A DNA stretch of 8,772 bases from Bacteroidales bacterium (GTDB lineage: Bacteria > Bacteroidota > Bacteroidia > Bacteroidales > VadinHA17). A model generated the notes under the pieces. That model did no database searches. It saw only the letters and a program-made list of their open reading frames with translations, and was not told where the DNA came from. Below, piece after piece: positions 1-7,104 of this stretch (position 1 is the first letter of the stretch; each line of letters begins with the position of its first letter). Location of the stretch: assembly GCA_015486475.1 (NCBI GenBank), contig WFRO01000552.1, positions 1-8,772 on the forward strand. Reading direction: 5' to 3'. The position numbers were made by a program, and so were the translations under genes.

Positions 1-7
1 AAAAGAA

Positions 8-81
8 GGTTTCCGGCAAGGACTTTAACCCGCACCTCCCCGGGATATCCGGGACGTTCTGTCAGTTAAACTACGGAAACC
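8..81 (-). pseudogene. degenerate tRNA-like cloverleaf (likely tRNA pseudogene)
   Basis: Read on the minus strand this 74-nt segment folds much like a tRNA. It has an 8-bp acceptor helix (GGTTTCCG with CGGAAACC), T8 and A9, a 4-bp D stem (GTTT/GAAC) with loop AACTGACA, a 5-bp anticodon stem (TCCCG/CGGGG) and a T arm GCGGG-TTAAAGT-CCTTGC. Key positions are abnormal. The anticodon loop GATATCC has A at position 33 instead of the near-universal U, G19 is A, C56 is A, and the 3' strand of the T stem carries an extra T that breaks the helix. No CCA is encoded. The D arm recalls tRNA-Arg types, but no amino acid can be assigned; the formal anticodon TAT is not trustworthy. The outer helix continues past the tRNA to 11 bp (5-15 with 74-84). 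No TAnnTTTG promoter lies upstream. A decayed tRNA is the best reading; an unusual functional RNA is the alternative. Confidence 0.45.
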
Positions 82-112
82 TTCCAGGAAGAAGTGCCTT
101 GAGTGCCTAAAG

Positions 113-206
113 TTAAAAGTTAAAAGTTATTAGTTTTTAGTATCGAGTATCGAGTTCGTGGTTCGTGGTTCGTAGTTCGTAGTTCGTGGTTAGTGGTTGG
201 TGGTTA
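113..206. repeat. degenerate heptanucleotide tandem array
   Basis: From 113 the sequence can be cut into 13 consecutive 7-nt units with no slip: TTAAAAG twice, TTATTAG, TTTTTAG, TATCGAG twice, TTCGTGG twice, TTCGTAG twice, TTCGTGG, TTAGTGG, TTGGTGG, then TTA. The shared pattern is T-T/A-N-N-N-A/G-G. The array lies just beyond the 3' end of the MATE gene and holds no ORF worth calling. No intrinsic terminator for the MATE gene is visible here. The period is read directly from the sequence; origin and function are unknown. Confidence 0.8.
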
Positions 207-235
207 CACAACACCAGATACTCTTCATATTTTTT

Positions 236-1624
236 CTACTCTTCCGACTCTTCGACCTTTTGACCTTCGACTTTCGACCTTCGACGTTCATCCTTCCTCA
301 CCACCACCTTGTTCCTATACCTTCCCGTCAGGTAATAAAGGAACGAGAGGGTAAAGCCGGTGGACATCCCCAGGGGTACCGACCACCAGATGCCGATGAC
401 TCCCATGTGGCGGGAGAGGAGCCAGGCCGAAGGGATGCGGATGGCCCACAGCGATACCAGGGTGATGAACATGGGGATGAGGGTATCGCCGGCGCCGCGC
501 ATCACACCGTTGATGGAGAACATGGCGGAGAAGATGATATAGAACATGCTGACGATCACCAGGTACTGTCGTCCTATGGCGATCACCGAGGCGTCTTTGG
601 TGAAAAGGCCCATGAGCTGGGAGGGGAAGAGCTGTACCAGCAGGGTGATGGTCAGCGAGATCGCGCTGCTCATCAGGATGGTGGAGATGAGGCCGTGTTT
701 CACCCTCTCGGGCTTGCCGGCGCCCAGGTTCTGTCCCACGAAGGTGGCCAGGGCGGCGGCGAAGTTCATCGCCGGCAGTTGCACCAGCGCATCGATACGG
801 CCGGCCACCGAATAGGCGGCGATGACGTCGGTGCCGAAAGTGTTGACGATGCCCATCAGCGCCATCAGCCCCAGCGCCACGAAGGTCTGCTGAAGACCTG
901 TGGGCAGCCCTATGCGGATGCTTTTCCGGAAGATCTCCCGGTCGAACTTCATCCCGAAGAAGGAGATGCGTATCAGCTTGTGATATTTATTGAGGTACCA
1001 GATGGCTCCGATCAGGGCGATGCCCTGGGCCAGCACCGTGGCGATGGCGGCACCGGCGATGCCCCAGTGGAAGACCATCACGAAGAGCAGGTCGAGGCCG
1101 ATATTGCCCAGCGTGGCCCCTATCTGGAAGAAAAGAGGAGTTCTGGAATCCCCCAGACCCCGCAGGATGGCATTGGTGCCGTTGAGCCCGAAAAAGATGA
1201 TGATGCCCGACAGGATGATGTGCAGGTAAGTCTTGGCCTGTGGCAACACCTCGGCAGGCAGGCGCAGCAGGGAGAACAGGTCCTCGCTGAAATAGATGCC
1301 CAGGGCCGACATGACCAGGGAGGCGAAGAAGGCAAAGATATAAAAGGTGTCCATGGCCTTTTTAACCTGTTCCAGCCGGCGGGCCCCGAAATACTGGGCG
1401 ATGACGATCGTGGTGCCGCTGGCCACGCCGATGAGCAGGGAGATCACCACGAAGATAACGGGAAAGGATGCCCCCACGGCTGCCAGGGCCTGCTTGCCCA
1501 GCACGTTGCCCACAATGATGCTGTCCACGATGTTATAGAGCTGCTGGAAGATATTGCCCAGTAACATCGGCGTGGCAAAACGGAAGATCAGCTTTGCCTC
1601 TTTGCCTGTCGTGAGATCTTTCAT
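236..1624 (-). CDS. MATE-family multidrug/Na+ efflux transporter
   Basis: A 462-residue polytopic inner-membrane protein of the MATE (NorM/DinF-like) family, which exports cationic drugs or metabolites in exchange for Na+ or H+. About 12 hydrophobic segments are visible. The internal two-fold repeat of the family shows as paired motifs: AQYFGA (76-81) with GQNLGAG (297-303), and ILRGLGDSRTP (153-163) with VMRGAGDTLIP (374-384). The N-terminus (FATPMLLGNIFQQLYNIVDS, residues 16-35) is typical, so the ATG at 1624 is well placed. Length fits the family (about 440-460). A Bacteroidota -7 box lies about 20 nt upstream and transcription diverges from the T9SS protein gene. Odd point: the last 18 or so residues (DERRRSKVEGQKVEESEE) are hydrophilic and encoded by a CTTCGAC-type 7-nt repeat, so the native C-terminus was probably near residue 444. 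Substrate cannot be predicted. Confidence 0.93.
   Translation of the reverse strand: MKDLTTGKEAKLIFRFATPMLLGNIFQQLYNIVDSIIVGNVLGKQALAAVGASFPVIFVVISLLIGVASGTTIVIAQYFGARRLEQVKKAMDTFYIFAFFASLVMSALGIYFSEDLFSLLRLPAEVLPQAKTYLHIILSGIIIFFGLNGTNAILRGLGDSRTPLFFQIGATLGNIGLDLLFVMVFHWGIAGAAIATVLAQGIALIGAIWYLNKYHKLIRISFFGMKFDREIFRKSIRIGLPTGLQQTFVALGLMALMGIVNTFGTDVIAAYSVAGRIDALVQLPAMNFAAALATFVGQNLGAGKPERVKHGLISTILMSSAISLTITLLVQLFPSQLMGLFTKDASVIAIGRQYLVIVSMFYIIFSAMFSINGVMRGAGDTLIPMFITLVSLWAIRIPSAWLLSRHMGVIGIWWSVPLGMSTGFTLSFLYYLTGRYRNKVVVRKDERRRSKVEGQKVEESEE
242..296. repeat. CTTCGAC-type 7-nt repeat inside the MATE 3' end
   Basis: Units ending in GAC recur at 248, 256, 264, 271, 278 and 285: TTCCGAC, CTTCGAC, TTTTGAC, CTTCGAC, TTTCGAC, CTTCGAC, followed by GTTCATC. 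Spacing is 7 or 8 nt. A second copy with the same grammar and orientation lies in intergenic DNA at 7482-7542. Read on the minus strand, this block supplies the last residues and stop codon of the MATE gene. Confidence 0.75.
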
Positions 1625-1643
1625 CGGAAACGAAAGGGGTATG

Positions 1644-1674
1644 CAAAGGTGCGGATATTTCCCGGGATTTAAAA
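1644..1674 (-). promoter_or_regulatory. probable MATE gene promoter (-7 box CACCTTTG)
   Basis: On the minus strand CACCTTTG (1651 to 1644) matches the Bacteroidota -7 consensus TAnnTTTG at 7 of 8 positions (6 of 8 if only fixed bases are weighed strictly at the first position). It sits about 20 nt before the ATG at 1624, giving a leader of about 15 nt. Seventeen nt further upstream lies TTTTAA, a weak -33 element. The box is back to back with the plus-strand promoter at 1677-1707. Confidence 0.55.
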
Positions 1675-1676
1675 AA

Positions 1677-1707
1677 TTGACTTTTACGGCTGCTATCCGT
1701 AAATTTG
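1677..1707 (+). promoter_or_regulatory. promoter for the T9SS protein gene (TTGACT-N17-TAAATTTG)
   Basis: TTGACT (1677-1682), then 17 nt, then TAAATTTG (1700-1707), a perfect match to the -7 consensus TAnnTTTG. The same TTGAC-N17-TAnnTTTG layout precedes the tRNA-Ser gene in this window, an internal cross-check. The spacer forms a perfect hairpin with the start of the -7 box: TTTACGG (1683-1689), 7-nt loop, CCGTAAA (1697-1703). The predicted start near 1712-1715 leaves a leader of about 175 nt before the ATG at 1890. Confidence 0.6.
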
Positions 1708-1754
1708 TATGAGTAACAAGTCAGGGATAAATGATCTTTTACGTGGCCGTCGCG

Positions 1755-1818
1755 CCCCCTTGATCCCCTGAAGGGGAAACCCGGCGCGCGCAGGCATGCC
1801 TCTTTTGGGGTCAGGGGT
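1755..1818. repeat. GC-rich hairpin cluster in the leader of the T9SS protein gene
   Basis: A GC-rich island between AT-rich flanks. It holds a local hairpin TCCCC-TGAA-GGGGA (1764-1777), a perfect palindrome AGGCATGCCT (1792-1801), and a longer-range pairing of CCCCT/CCCC (1756-1760, 1765-1768) with GGGG/AGGGG (1807-1810, 1813-1817). The local and long-range pairings compete for the same C run. It resembles dispersed intergenic palindromes common in Bacteroidota. Any effect on the downstream gene is inference. Confidence 0.5.
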
Positions 1819-1873
1819 ACGAGGAACGTAATATTATTAATTGATTTGTTACAGGGCAATAAATTTTTAAAAG

Positions 1874-1883
1874 AAAGGAGGAG
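1874..1883 (+). promoter_or_regulatory. strong Shine-Dalgarno site AAAGGAGGAG
   Basis: AAAGGAGG ends 8 nt before the ATG at 1890, an ideal spacing. Bacteroidota rarely use a consensus Shine-Dalgarno, and no other gene in the window has one this strong, so it fixes the start and suggests high translation. Confidence 0.75.
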
Positions 1884-1889
1884 TGGATC

Positions 1890-3557
1890 ATGAAAAGAAT
1901 GATCATGTCCTGTGTGCTGGTACTGTTCCTGATGACGGCAGCGCTGTCGCAGAATGTCCCCAACAGGGGATTTGAGAACTGGAGCACACATTTTTTGTAC
2001 GAGGAGCCGACACCCTGGCTCACTTCCAATATCATGATGCTACTGATGAATGACACCCTGTGGCTGGTGGAAAAGACAGAAGATGCTGCTGCGGGCAGTT
2101 ATGCCCTGTATCTCGAAAACAAGACGGTCAGGGATACCGTCCTGCCGGCTTTTGCGATCTGTCAGGGCTACGTGGACGGGGATTATCCCAACCTGCATTA
2201 TTACGGAGGCTTTCCTTACACCGGACAGCCGGATTCTCTGAGCGGTTACTTTAAGTATGCGATCGGGGAAGGAGATATGGCTTATGTGGTGGTGGTTTTC
2301 AAAAAAGATGGAAATGTGCTCGCAGAGAACTGGTTTCCTCTGACCGGCAGTCAGACGGAGTACAAACGGATCTCTTTTGCTCTGAAGGAGCTGACGGAGG
2401 TGCCTGATACCGCCTGGGTCGGTTTTACGGCAGGCACGCCGTGGGACCCTGTCGCGGGAGGGTATCTGTATGTGGACAGCGTGGCCTTTGACAAAGGCGA
2501 TCAGACCATCCCCAACGGGGATTTTGAAACCTGGACGCCTCTCACCTGGGACGATCCCGACGGATGGATGAGCGGCAACCTGCTCAGCATGGCCACCCAC
2601 AGTGATGTGATGTGCACCCGCACCGATGATGCCCATTCAGGGGATTATGCCCTTCGCCTGGAGACGGTCCCGCTCAACTTTTTCAATGAGAATGTGGGCA
2701 TTGTTTCTTCCGGAAAACTGGAGGTCGGGAATTTCATCGGAGGATTTCCGGTGCAGGTTACACCCACCGTACTACAGGGGTATTACAAATATACGCCGGC
2801 CGGCAACGACTCGGCGCAGGTGGCCGTGCTCTGCACCAAATGGAATGCGGAGACCGGTACCCGCGACCAGTCGGTACGTGACTTTACCTTGCTGCCTGCG
2901 GACACCTATACCTTCTTCAGCGACACCCTGCATCTGGAGGGTGTTGATGTGGACACGGTCAACCTGATCTTTGCCTCCGGCTGGCTCCTGGGTGAAAAAA
3001 ATCCGCCGCCGGCGGGCTCGGTACTTTACCTGGACGATCTGTGGCTGGTGAACCCCTGTGATCATGCCGATACGATGCAGCTGTTCACCTTCCATGATAC
3101 CACCATCTGTGCCGGTGACAGTGTTACCCTGGATGCCGGCAGCGGGTTTGCCTCCTACCTCTGGTCGGACAGCAGCACGACACAGACGATCACGGTAAGC
3201 GACAGTGGCGTCTATACGGTCGCGGTCACCCTCGACGACGGCTGTGTGGCCACCGATGCCGTGGCTGTGCATGTGGATGCCTGCACGGGCATACAGCCGG
3301 AGCAGGTGGCTGAAGATATACACATCCGGCCCAACCCCTGCAGGAATTATTTCTACATCGATCTGCCAACGGGCACGGAAGGGCGTCAGGAGATATATGT
3401 TTGCAATATCCTCGGACAAAAGGTGTTTGAGGAAACGGTCCCGGCTGCTGCCACGGGACGTCTGCAGGTGGATATGTCCGGACAGCCCGCCGGGATCTAC
3501 TTTGTGCGGATCAGCGGACCACAGGGGAACAAGGTGATGAAGGTGGTGAAAAGATAA
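1890..3557 (+). CDS. T9SS-exported two-domain protein with C-terminal sorting domain
   Basis: A 555-residue secreted or surface protein of unknown substrate. Residues 1-20 are a Sec signal peptide with a likely cut after ALS. Two tandem domains of about 180 residues follow. Each opens with a PN-GF/DFE-W motif (VPNRGFENW at 23-31; IPNGDFETW at 207-215), carries a GGFP...GY-KY segment mid-way and ends in L-Y-D-hydrophobic (YLYVDSVAF; VLYLDDLWL). This resembles beta-sandwich carbohydrate-binding modules of Bacteroidota surface proteins (inference). Residues 400-465 form an Ig/PKD-like domain (ICAGDSVTLDAG, then SGVYTVAVTLDDGC). Residues 477-555 are a type A T9SS sorting domain (RPNP at 480-483, NILGQKV, GIYFVRI, final KVVKR), removed at the cell surface in this family. 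Such a tail is known to direct export across the outer membrane. Its own promoter and a terminator make it monocistronic. No catalytic motif is seen, so adhesion or glycan binding is the likeliest role. Confidence 0.88.
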   Translation: MKRMIMSCVLVLFLMTAALSQNVPNRGFENWSTHFLYEEPTPWLTSNIMMLLMNDTLWLVEKTEDAAAGSYALYLENKTVRDTVLPAFAICQGYVDGDYPNLHYYGGFPYTGQPDSLSGYFKYAIGEGDMAYVVVVFKKDGNVLAENWFPLTGSQTEYKRISFALKELTEVPDTAWVGFTAGTPWDPVAGGYLYVDSVAFDKGDQTIPNGDFETWTPLTWDDPDGWMSGNLLSMATHSDVMCTRTDDAHSGDYALRLETVPLNFFNENVGIVSSGKLEVGNFIGGFPVQVTPTVLQGYYKYTPAGNDSAQVAVLCTKWNAETGTRDQSVRDFTLLPADTYTFFSDTLHLEGVDVDTVNLIFASGWLLGEKNPPPAGSVLYLDDLWLVNPCDHADTMQLFTFHDTTICAGDSVTLDAGSGFASYLWSDSSTTQTITVSDSGVYTVAVTLDDGCVATDAVAVHVDACTGIQPEQVAEDIHIRPNPCRNYFYIDLPTGTEGRQEIYVCNILGQKVFEETVPAAATGRLQVDMSGQPAGIYFVRISGPQGNKVMKVVKR

Positions 3558-3587
3558 GGGCCGGCACAGCGACCCGCTATCTTTTTT
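3549..3587 (+). terminator. intrinsic terminator of the T9SS protein gene
   Basis: AAAAGATA (3549-3556) pairs with TATCTTTT (3578-3585), and GGG (3558-3560) with CCC (3573-3575), closing a hairpin that ends in a run of six T (3582-3587). The stop codon lies inside the left arm. The T run leads directly into the -7 box of mfd. The stem is A/T-rich outside, so termination may be partial. Confidence 0.55.
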
Positions 3588-3594
3588 ACCTTTG
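3587..3594 (+). promoter_or_regulatory. mfd: mfd promoter -7 box TACCTTTG
   Basis: A perfect TAnnTTTG match whose last base is only 7 nt before the mfd ATG (3602). By the usual Bacteroidota geometry transcription would start at about 3598-3602, giving a leader of 0-4 nt. No TTG -33 element is visible at the expected place and no Shine-Dalgarno precedes the ATG. Confidence 0.6.
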
Positions 3595-3601
3595 CACCGT
3601 C

Positions 3602-6600
3602 ATGAGCGAGGGTGCAAAAGATCTGGCGCGTCTCTATGCGGAACATCCGCAGCGGGAGGCCTTCGTGCGGCTGGTGCGGGAGGAGGGACCTGCTGTCCCG
3701 GTCCATCTGAAGGGCCTCACTGGCTCTTCGGCGGCCCTCTTTGCGGCCGCCGTGTTGCCTGAGTTGCATACCGTGCAGCTCTTCATCCTGCCCGACATGG
3801 AGGAGGCGGCCTATTTCTTCAACGATCTGGAGGCCTTCGCGACGGATGTGTCAGTCTATTTCCTCCCTTCCTCTTTTAAAAGGCATATCAGGTACGGTCA
3901 GGAGGATGCTTCGAACAAGATCCTGCGCACCGAGGTGCTGCAGCGTCTCTCGGCCGGCACACGCAAGATGGTGGTGGTCACCTGGCCCGAGGCGCTGGCC
4001 GAGATGGCGGTGAGCCGCAAGACGCTGGTGCGCAACAGTGTGCGCCTGCAACAGGGCGAGGAGATGACCCTGTCACTGCTGGAGGAGGAGCTGCTGGCCA
4101 AAGGCTTCCGGCCTGTCGACTTCGTCACGGGTCCGGGCGAGTATGCCCTGCGTGGGGGGATCATCGACGTCTTTTCCTATGCCGCCGAATACCCTTACCG
4201 TTTCGACTTCGCCGGCGACTATATCGAGAGCATACGCACATTCAATATTGAGACCCAGCTCTCGGTGGAGAAGGTGTCGCAGGCCGTGCTCCTGCCCGAT
4301 GTGAACGGTATGACGGAGGTCACTGAGAAGGTGTCCGTGCTGTCGCTGCTGCCCCCTTCGGCGACGCTGTGGATGCGTGACCGGACGCTGATCCGGGATA
4401 CGATCGGCAGGATCGGCGAGCTGCAGAGCCTGGAGGTGCCGGAGGAAGAGGAGGAAGAGATGGAACAACCGGTCGTGGCCCTGATGGGTCCGGAAGAGTT
4501 TGACAGGCTGGCCGACCGCTATGCACGCGTGGAGTTCGGCAGCACCCACGCAGAAAAAGAGGCCCGGGTGCTGGAGTTCCACGTATCCCTCCAACCGGCC
4601 TTCCGCAAGAATTTCGACCTGCTGGCCGGCCGTATGACCGAGCTGGCCGGGCTGGGCTACCGCGAGTACATCGTCTCCAACAACCCCGCCCAGCTGGAAC
4701 GACTGCGTGAGATCCTGGCCAGCCTGGCACCGGACCTGCGCTATGAGACCTGCAGCAGGACCCTCCACGAAGGGTTCATCGACCATGACCTCCTGGCCGT
4801 ATGTTTTACCGATCATCAGATCTTCGAGAGATATCAGAAGTACAGGCTCGACAAGAACTTCACCCGCCGGGAGACCCTCACCATCGAAGAGTTGAAAGCC
4901 CTGCATCCCGGAGATTATGTGGTGCATGTCGATCATGGCATCGGCCGTTTTGCAGGACTGGAGAAGATCGAGAACAACGGCCGCACGCAGGAGGTGGTCA
5001 AGCTGGTGTACAAGGACAACGATATCCTCTATGTGAGCATCCACAGCCTGCACCGCATCTCCAAATACAAGGGCAGGGACAACGTGCCGCCGGTGATCCA
5101 CAAGCTGGGCGGCAAGGCATGGCAGAACCTGAAGCGCAAGACCCGCAACCGCGTGAAGGATATCGCCCGGGAGCTGATCGCCCTCTATGCCAAAAGGATG
5201 GAAAAGCCGGGCTTCGCCTATTCGCCCGACACTTACCTGCAGCAGGAGCTGGAGGCTTCCTTCCTCTATGAGGATACGCCCGACCAGGTGATGGCCACGC
5301 GCAAGGTGAAGGAGGCCATGGAGACAGCCCATCCCATGGACATGCTGGTATGCGGCGATGTGGGGTTTGGCAAGACGGAGGTTGCCATACGTGCCGCCTT
5401 CAAGGCGGTGGCCGACAGCAGGCAGGTGGCCGTGCTGGTGCCTACCACCATCCTGGCGATGCAGCACTATCGCACCTTCTCGGAGCGACTGAAAGATTTT
5501 CCGGCGACGGTCGATTACATCAGCCGTCTCAAACGGCCGGCAGAGCAGCGGGAGACCTTGCGGCGCCTGGCCGAGGGGAAGATCGACATCCTCATAGGCA
5601 CGCACCGTCTTATCAGCAAGGATGTGAAGTACAAGGACCTGGGGCTGCTGATCATCGATGAGGAGCAGAAGTTCGGCGTGGCGGCCAAGGAGAAGCTCAA
5701 GCAGATGCGGGCCGAGGTGGACACCCTCACCCTCACGGCCACGCCCATACCGCGTACGCTGCAGTTCTCGCTCATGGGAGCCCGCGACCTGGCCATCATC
5801 AACACCCCTCCGCCCAACCGGCATCCCATCATTACCGAGCTACACTCTTTCAACGAGCATGTCATCCGCGAGGGGATCGAATATGAGTTGAACCGGGGCG
5901 GGCAGGTCTTCTTCATTCACAACAGGGTGGACAACATCCAAAAGGTGGCGAAGAAGATCGGCGAGATCGTGCCCAACATCAGCATCGGCGTGGCCCACGG
6001 CCAGATGGAGGGGAAGGACCTGGAGGCGGTGATGCTGGGCTTCATCGGGGGCGAGTTCGATGTGCTGGTGGCCACGACGATCATCGAGTCGGGCCTGGAC
6101 ATCCCCAACGCCAACACCATCTTCATCAACAATGCCCATCATTTTGGTCTGAGCGACCTGCACCAGTTGCGGGGGCGTGTGGGACGCTCCAACAAGAAAG
6201 CTTTCTGTTACCTCCTGGCGCCGCCGCTGACGGTGGTGACTCCCGAGGCAAGGCGGCGGCTGCGGGCCCTCGCCGAGTTCTCCGAACTGGGCAGCGGCTT
6301 CAATATTGCCCTGCAGGACCTCGACATACGGGGAGCGGGCAACCTGCTGGGGGCCGAACAGAGCGGCTTCATTGCCGACATCGGTTTCGAGACCTACCAG
6401 CGCATCCTGCAGGAGGCCATGCAGGAGCTGAAAGAGGGCGAGTTCAAAGAGCTGTATGAGAAAGAGCGGGAGGAGGTCCCGGAGGAGGAACGTCTCTTTG
6501 TCAGCGATGCGCAGATAGACACCGACCTGGCGGTGATGCTGCCCGACGACTATGTGGGGAGCACCACGGAGAAGATGAAGCTGTACCGCCAGCTCAACAA

Positions 6601-6976
6601 TCTGACGGAGGAGGAGCAGCTGGCCGCTTTCGAGCGTATGCTGGAAGACCGTTTCGGGCCACTGCCGCCGCCGGCACAGGCCCTCACCGATGTGGTGCGG
6701 CTGCGGCGCCTCGCCATGCGCCTGGGTATGGAACGCATCATCCTCAAGCAGGACACCTTCCATGCTTACTTTGTCTCCGACAGGAATTCCCCTTTTTACA
6801 ATTCCGACCTTTTCCGGAAGATCCTGTTGTTCATTCAGCAACAGCCTTTGCATGTGAAGCTGCGGGAGAAGAATGACAAGCTCACGATGACAGTGCCGCG
6901 GGTGAAAAGCATTAAAGAGGCTCTGCGGCTGCTGGAGAAGATGGAGAGGGAGTGCTCGCTGCGCGAACGAAATTAA
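3602..6976 (+). CDS. mfd: Mfd, transcription-repair coupling factor
   Basis: A cytoplasmic SF2 DNA translocase of 1124 residues (E. coli Mfd has 1148). It recognises RNA polymerase stalled at DNA lesions, pushes it off and recruits UvrA for nucleotide excision repair. Domains in order: UvrB-like N-terminal region (about 1-350); CarD-like RNA-polymerase-interacting domain from about 435 (GDYVVHVDHGIGRF at 437-450); helicase core with Walker A GDVGFGKT (585-592), DEEQ box (686-689), motif III LTATPIPRT just after, IIESGLD (827-833) and QLRGRVGRS (855-863); then the C-terminal TRCF/D7 regulatory domain from about 970. All catalytic motifs are intact. A glutamate run (VPEEEEEEMEQ, about 280-290) marks a flexible linker. 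The ATG at 3602 matches where family members begin. It is transcribed from its own promoter and followed by a long intergenic region, so it is not in an operon here. Confidence 0.98.
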   Translation: MSEGAKDLARLYAEHPQREAFVRLVREEGPAVPVHLKGLTGSSAALFAAAVLPELHTVQLFILPDMEEAAYFFNDLEAFATDVSVYFLPSSFKRHIRYGQEDASNKILRTEVLQRLSAGTRKMVVVTWPEALAEMAVSRKTLVRNSVRLQQGEEMTLSLLEEELLAKGFRPVDFVTGPGEYALRGGIIDVFSYAAEYPYRFDFAGDYIESIRTFNIETQLSVEKVSQAVLLPDVNGMTEVTEKVSVLSLLPPSATLWMRDRTLIRDTIGRIGELQSLEVPEEEEEEMEQPVVALMGPEEFDRLADRYARVEFGSTHAEKEARVLEFHVSLQPAFRKNFDLLAGRMTELAGLGYREYIVSNNPAQLERLREILASLAPDLRYETCSRTLHEGFIDHDLLAVCFTDHQIFERYQKYRLDKNFTRRETLTIEELKALHPGDYVVHVDHGIGRFAGLEKIENNGRTQEVVKLVYKDNDILYVSIHSLHRISKYKGRDNVPPVIHKLGGKAWQNLKRKTRNRVKDIARELIALYAKRMEKPGFAYSPDTYLQQELEASFLYEDTPDQVMATRKVKEAMETAHPMDMLVCGDVGFGKTEVAIRAAFKAVADSRQVAVLVPTTILAMQHYRTFSERLKDFPATVDYISRLKRPAEQRETLRRLAEGKIDILIGTHRLISKDVKYKDLGLLIIDEEQKFGVAAKEKLKQMRAEVDTLTLTATPIPRTLQFSLMGARDLAIINTPPPNRHPIITELHSFNEHVIREGIEYELNRGGQVFFIHNRVDNIQKVAKKIGEIVPNISIGVAHGQMEGKDLEAVMLGFIGGEFDVLVATTIIESGLDIPNANTIFINNAHHFGLSDLHQLRGRVGRSNKKAFCYLLAPPLTVVTPEARRRLRALAEFSELGSGFNIALQDLDIRGAGNLLGAEQSGFIADIGFETYQRILQEAMQELKEGEFKELYEKEREEVPEEERLFVSDAQIDTDLAVMLPDDYVGSTTEKMKLYRQLNNLTEEEQLAAFERMLEDRFGPLPPPAQALTDVVRLRRLAMRLGMERIILKQDTFHAYFVSDRNSPFYNSDLFRKILLFIQQQPLHVKLREKNDKLTMTVPRVKSIKEALRLLEKMERECSLRERN

Positions 6977-6979
6977 ATG

Positions 6980-7068
6980 GAAATTTACTCGCTACGCTCG
7001 TGAAATTAGCTCCCTTCGGTCGCGAAATTAACCCCGACTGCGTCGGGATGAAATTAAGTAGAAATTTT
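6980..7068. repeat. array of hairpins separated by GAAATTA/T words
   Basis: GAAATT words start at 6969, 6980, 7002, 7024, 7050 and 7061 (spacings 11, 22, 22, 26, 11). Between them lie three different GC-rich cores: TCGCTACGCTCG (6989-7000), CTCCCTTCGGTCGC (7010-7023) and CCCGACTGCGTCGGG (7033-7047, a 6-bp stem with loop TGC). The AATT words flanking a core can pair with each other, for example AATTTAC (6982-6988) with GTGAAATT (7000-7007). The first word overlaps the mfd stop codon. No T run follows, so this is not a standard terminator. Confidence 0.6.
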
Positions 7069-7104
7069 AGGTGCTGGGAGGTAAATGAGTGAATGAGTGA
7101 ATGC

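Noticed and set aside
197..1564. 455-codon plus-strand open frame antisense to the MATE gene
   Set aside because: The translation is low in hydrophobic residues, rich in H/G/D/E/Q, and has no recognisable motif; it mirrors the GC-rich MATE gene, which has clear family motifs on the other strand.
4073..5824. 583-codon minus-strand open frame inside mfd
   Set aside because: Antisense to the most conserved mfd domains (including the CarD-like domain and the helicase motifs); long antisense frames are expected from GC-rich codon usage.
5840..6853. 337-codon minus-strand open frame inside mfd
   Set aside because: The same antisense shadow over the mfd C-terminal half; no family motif.
7033..7047. 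Intrinsic terminator for mfd
   Set aside because: The CCCGAC-TGC-GTCGGG hairpin is good but is followed by ATGAAATTAA, not a T run; termination here cannot be claimed.
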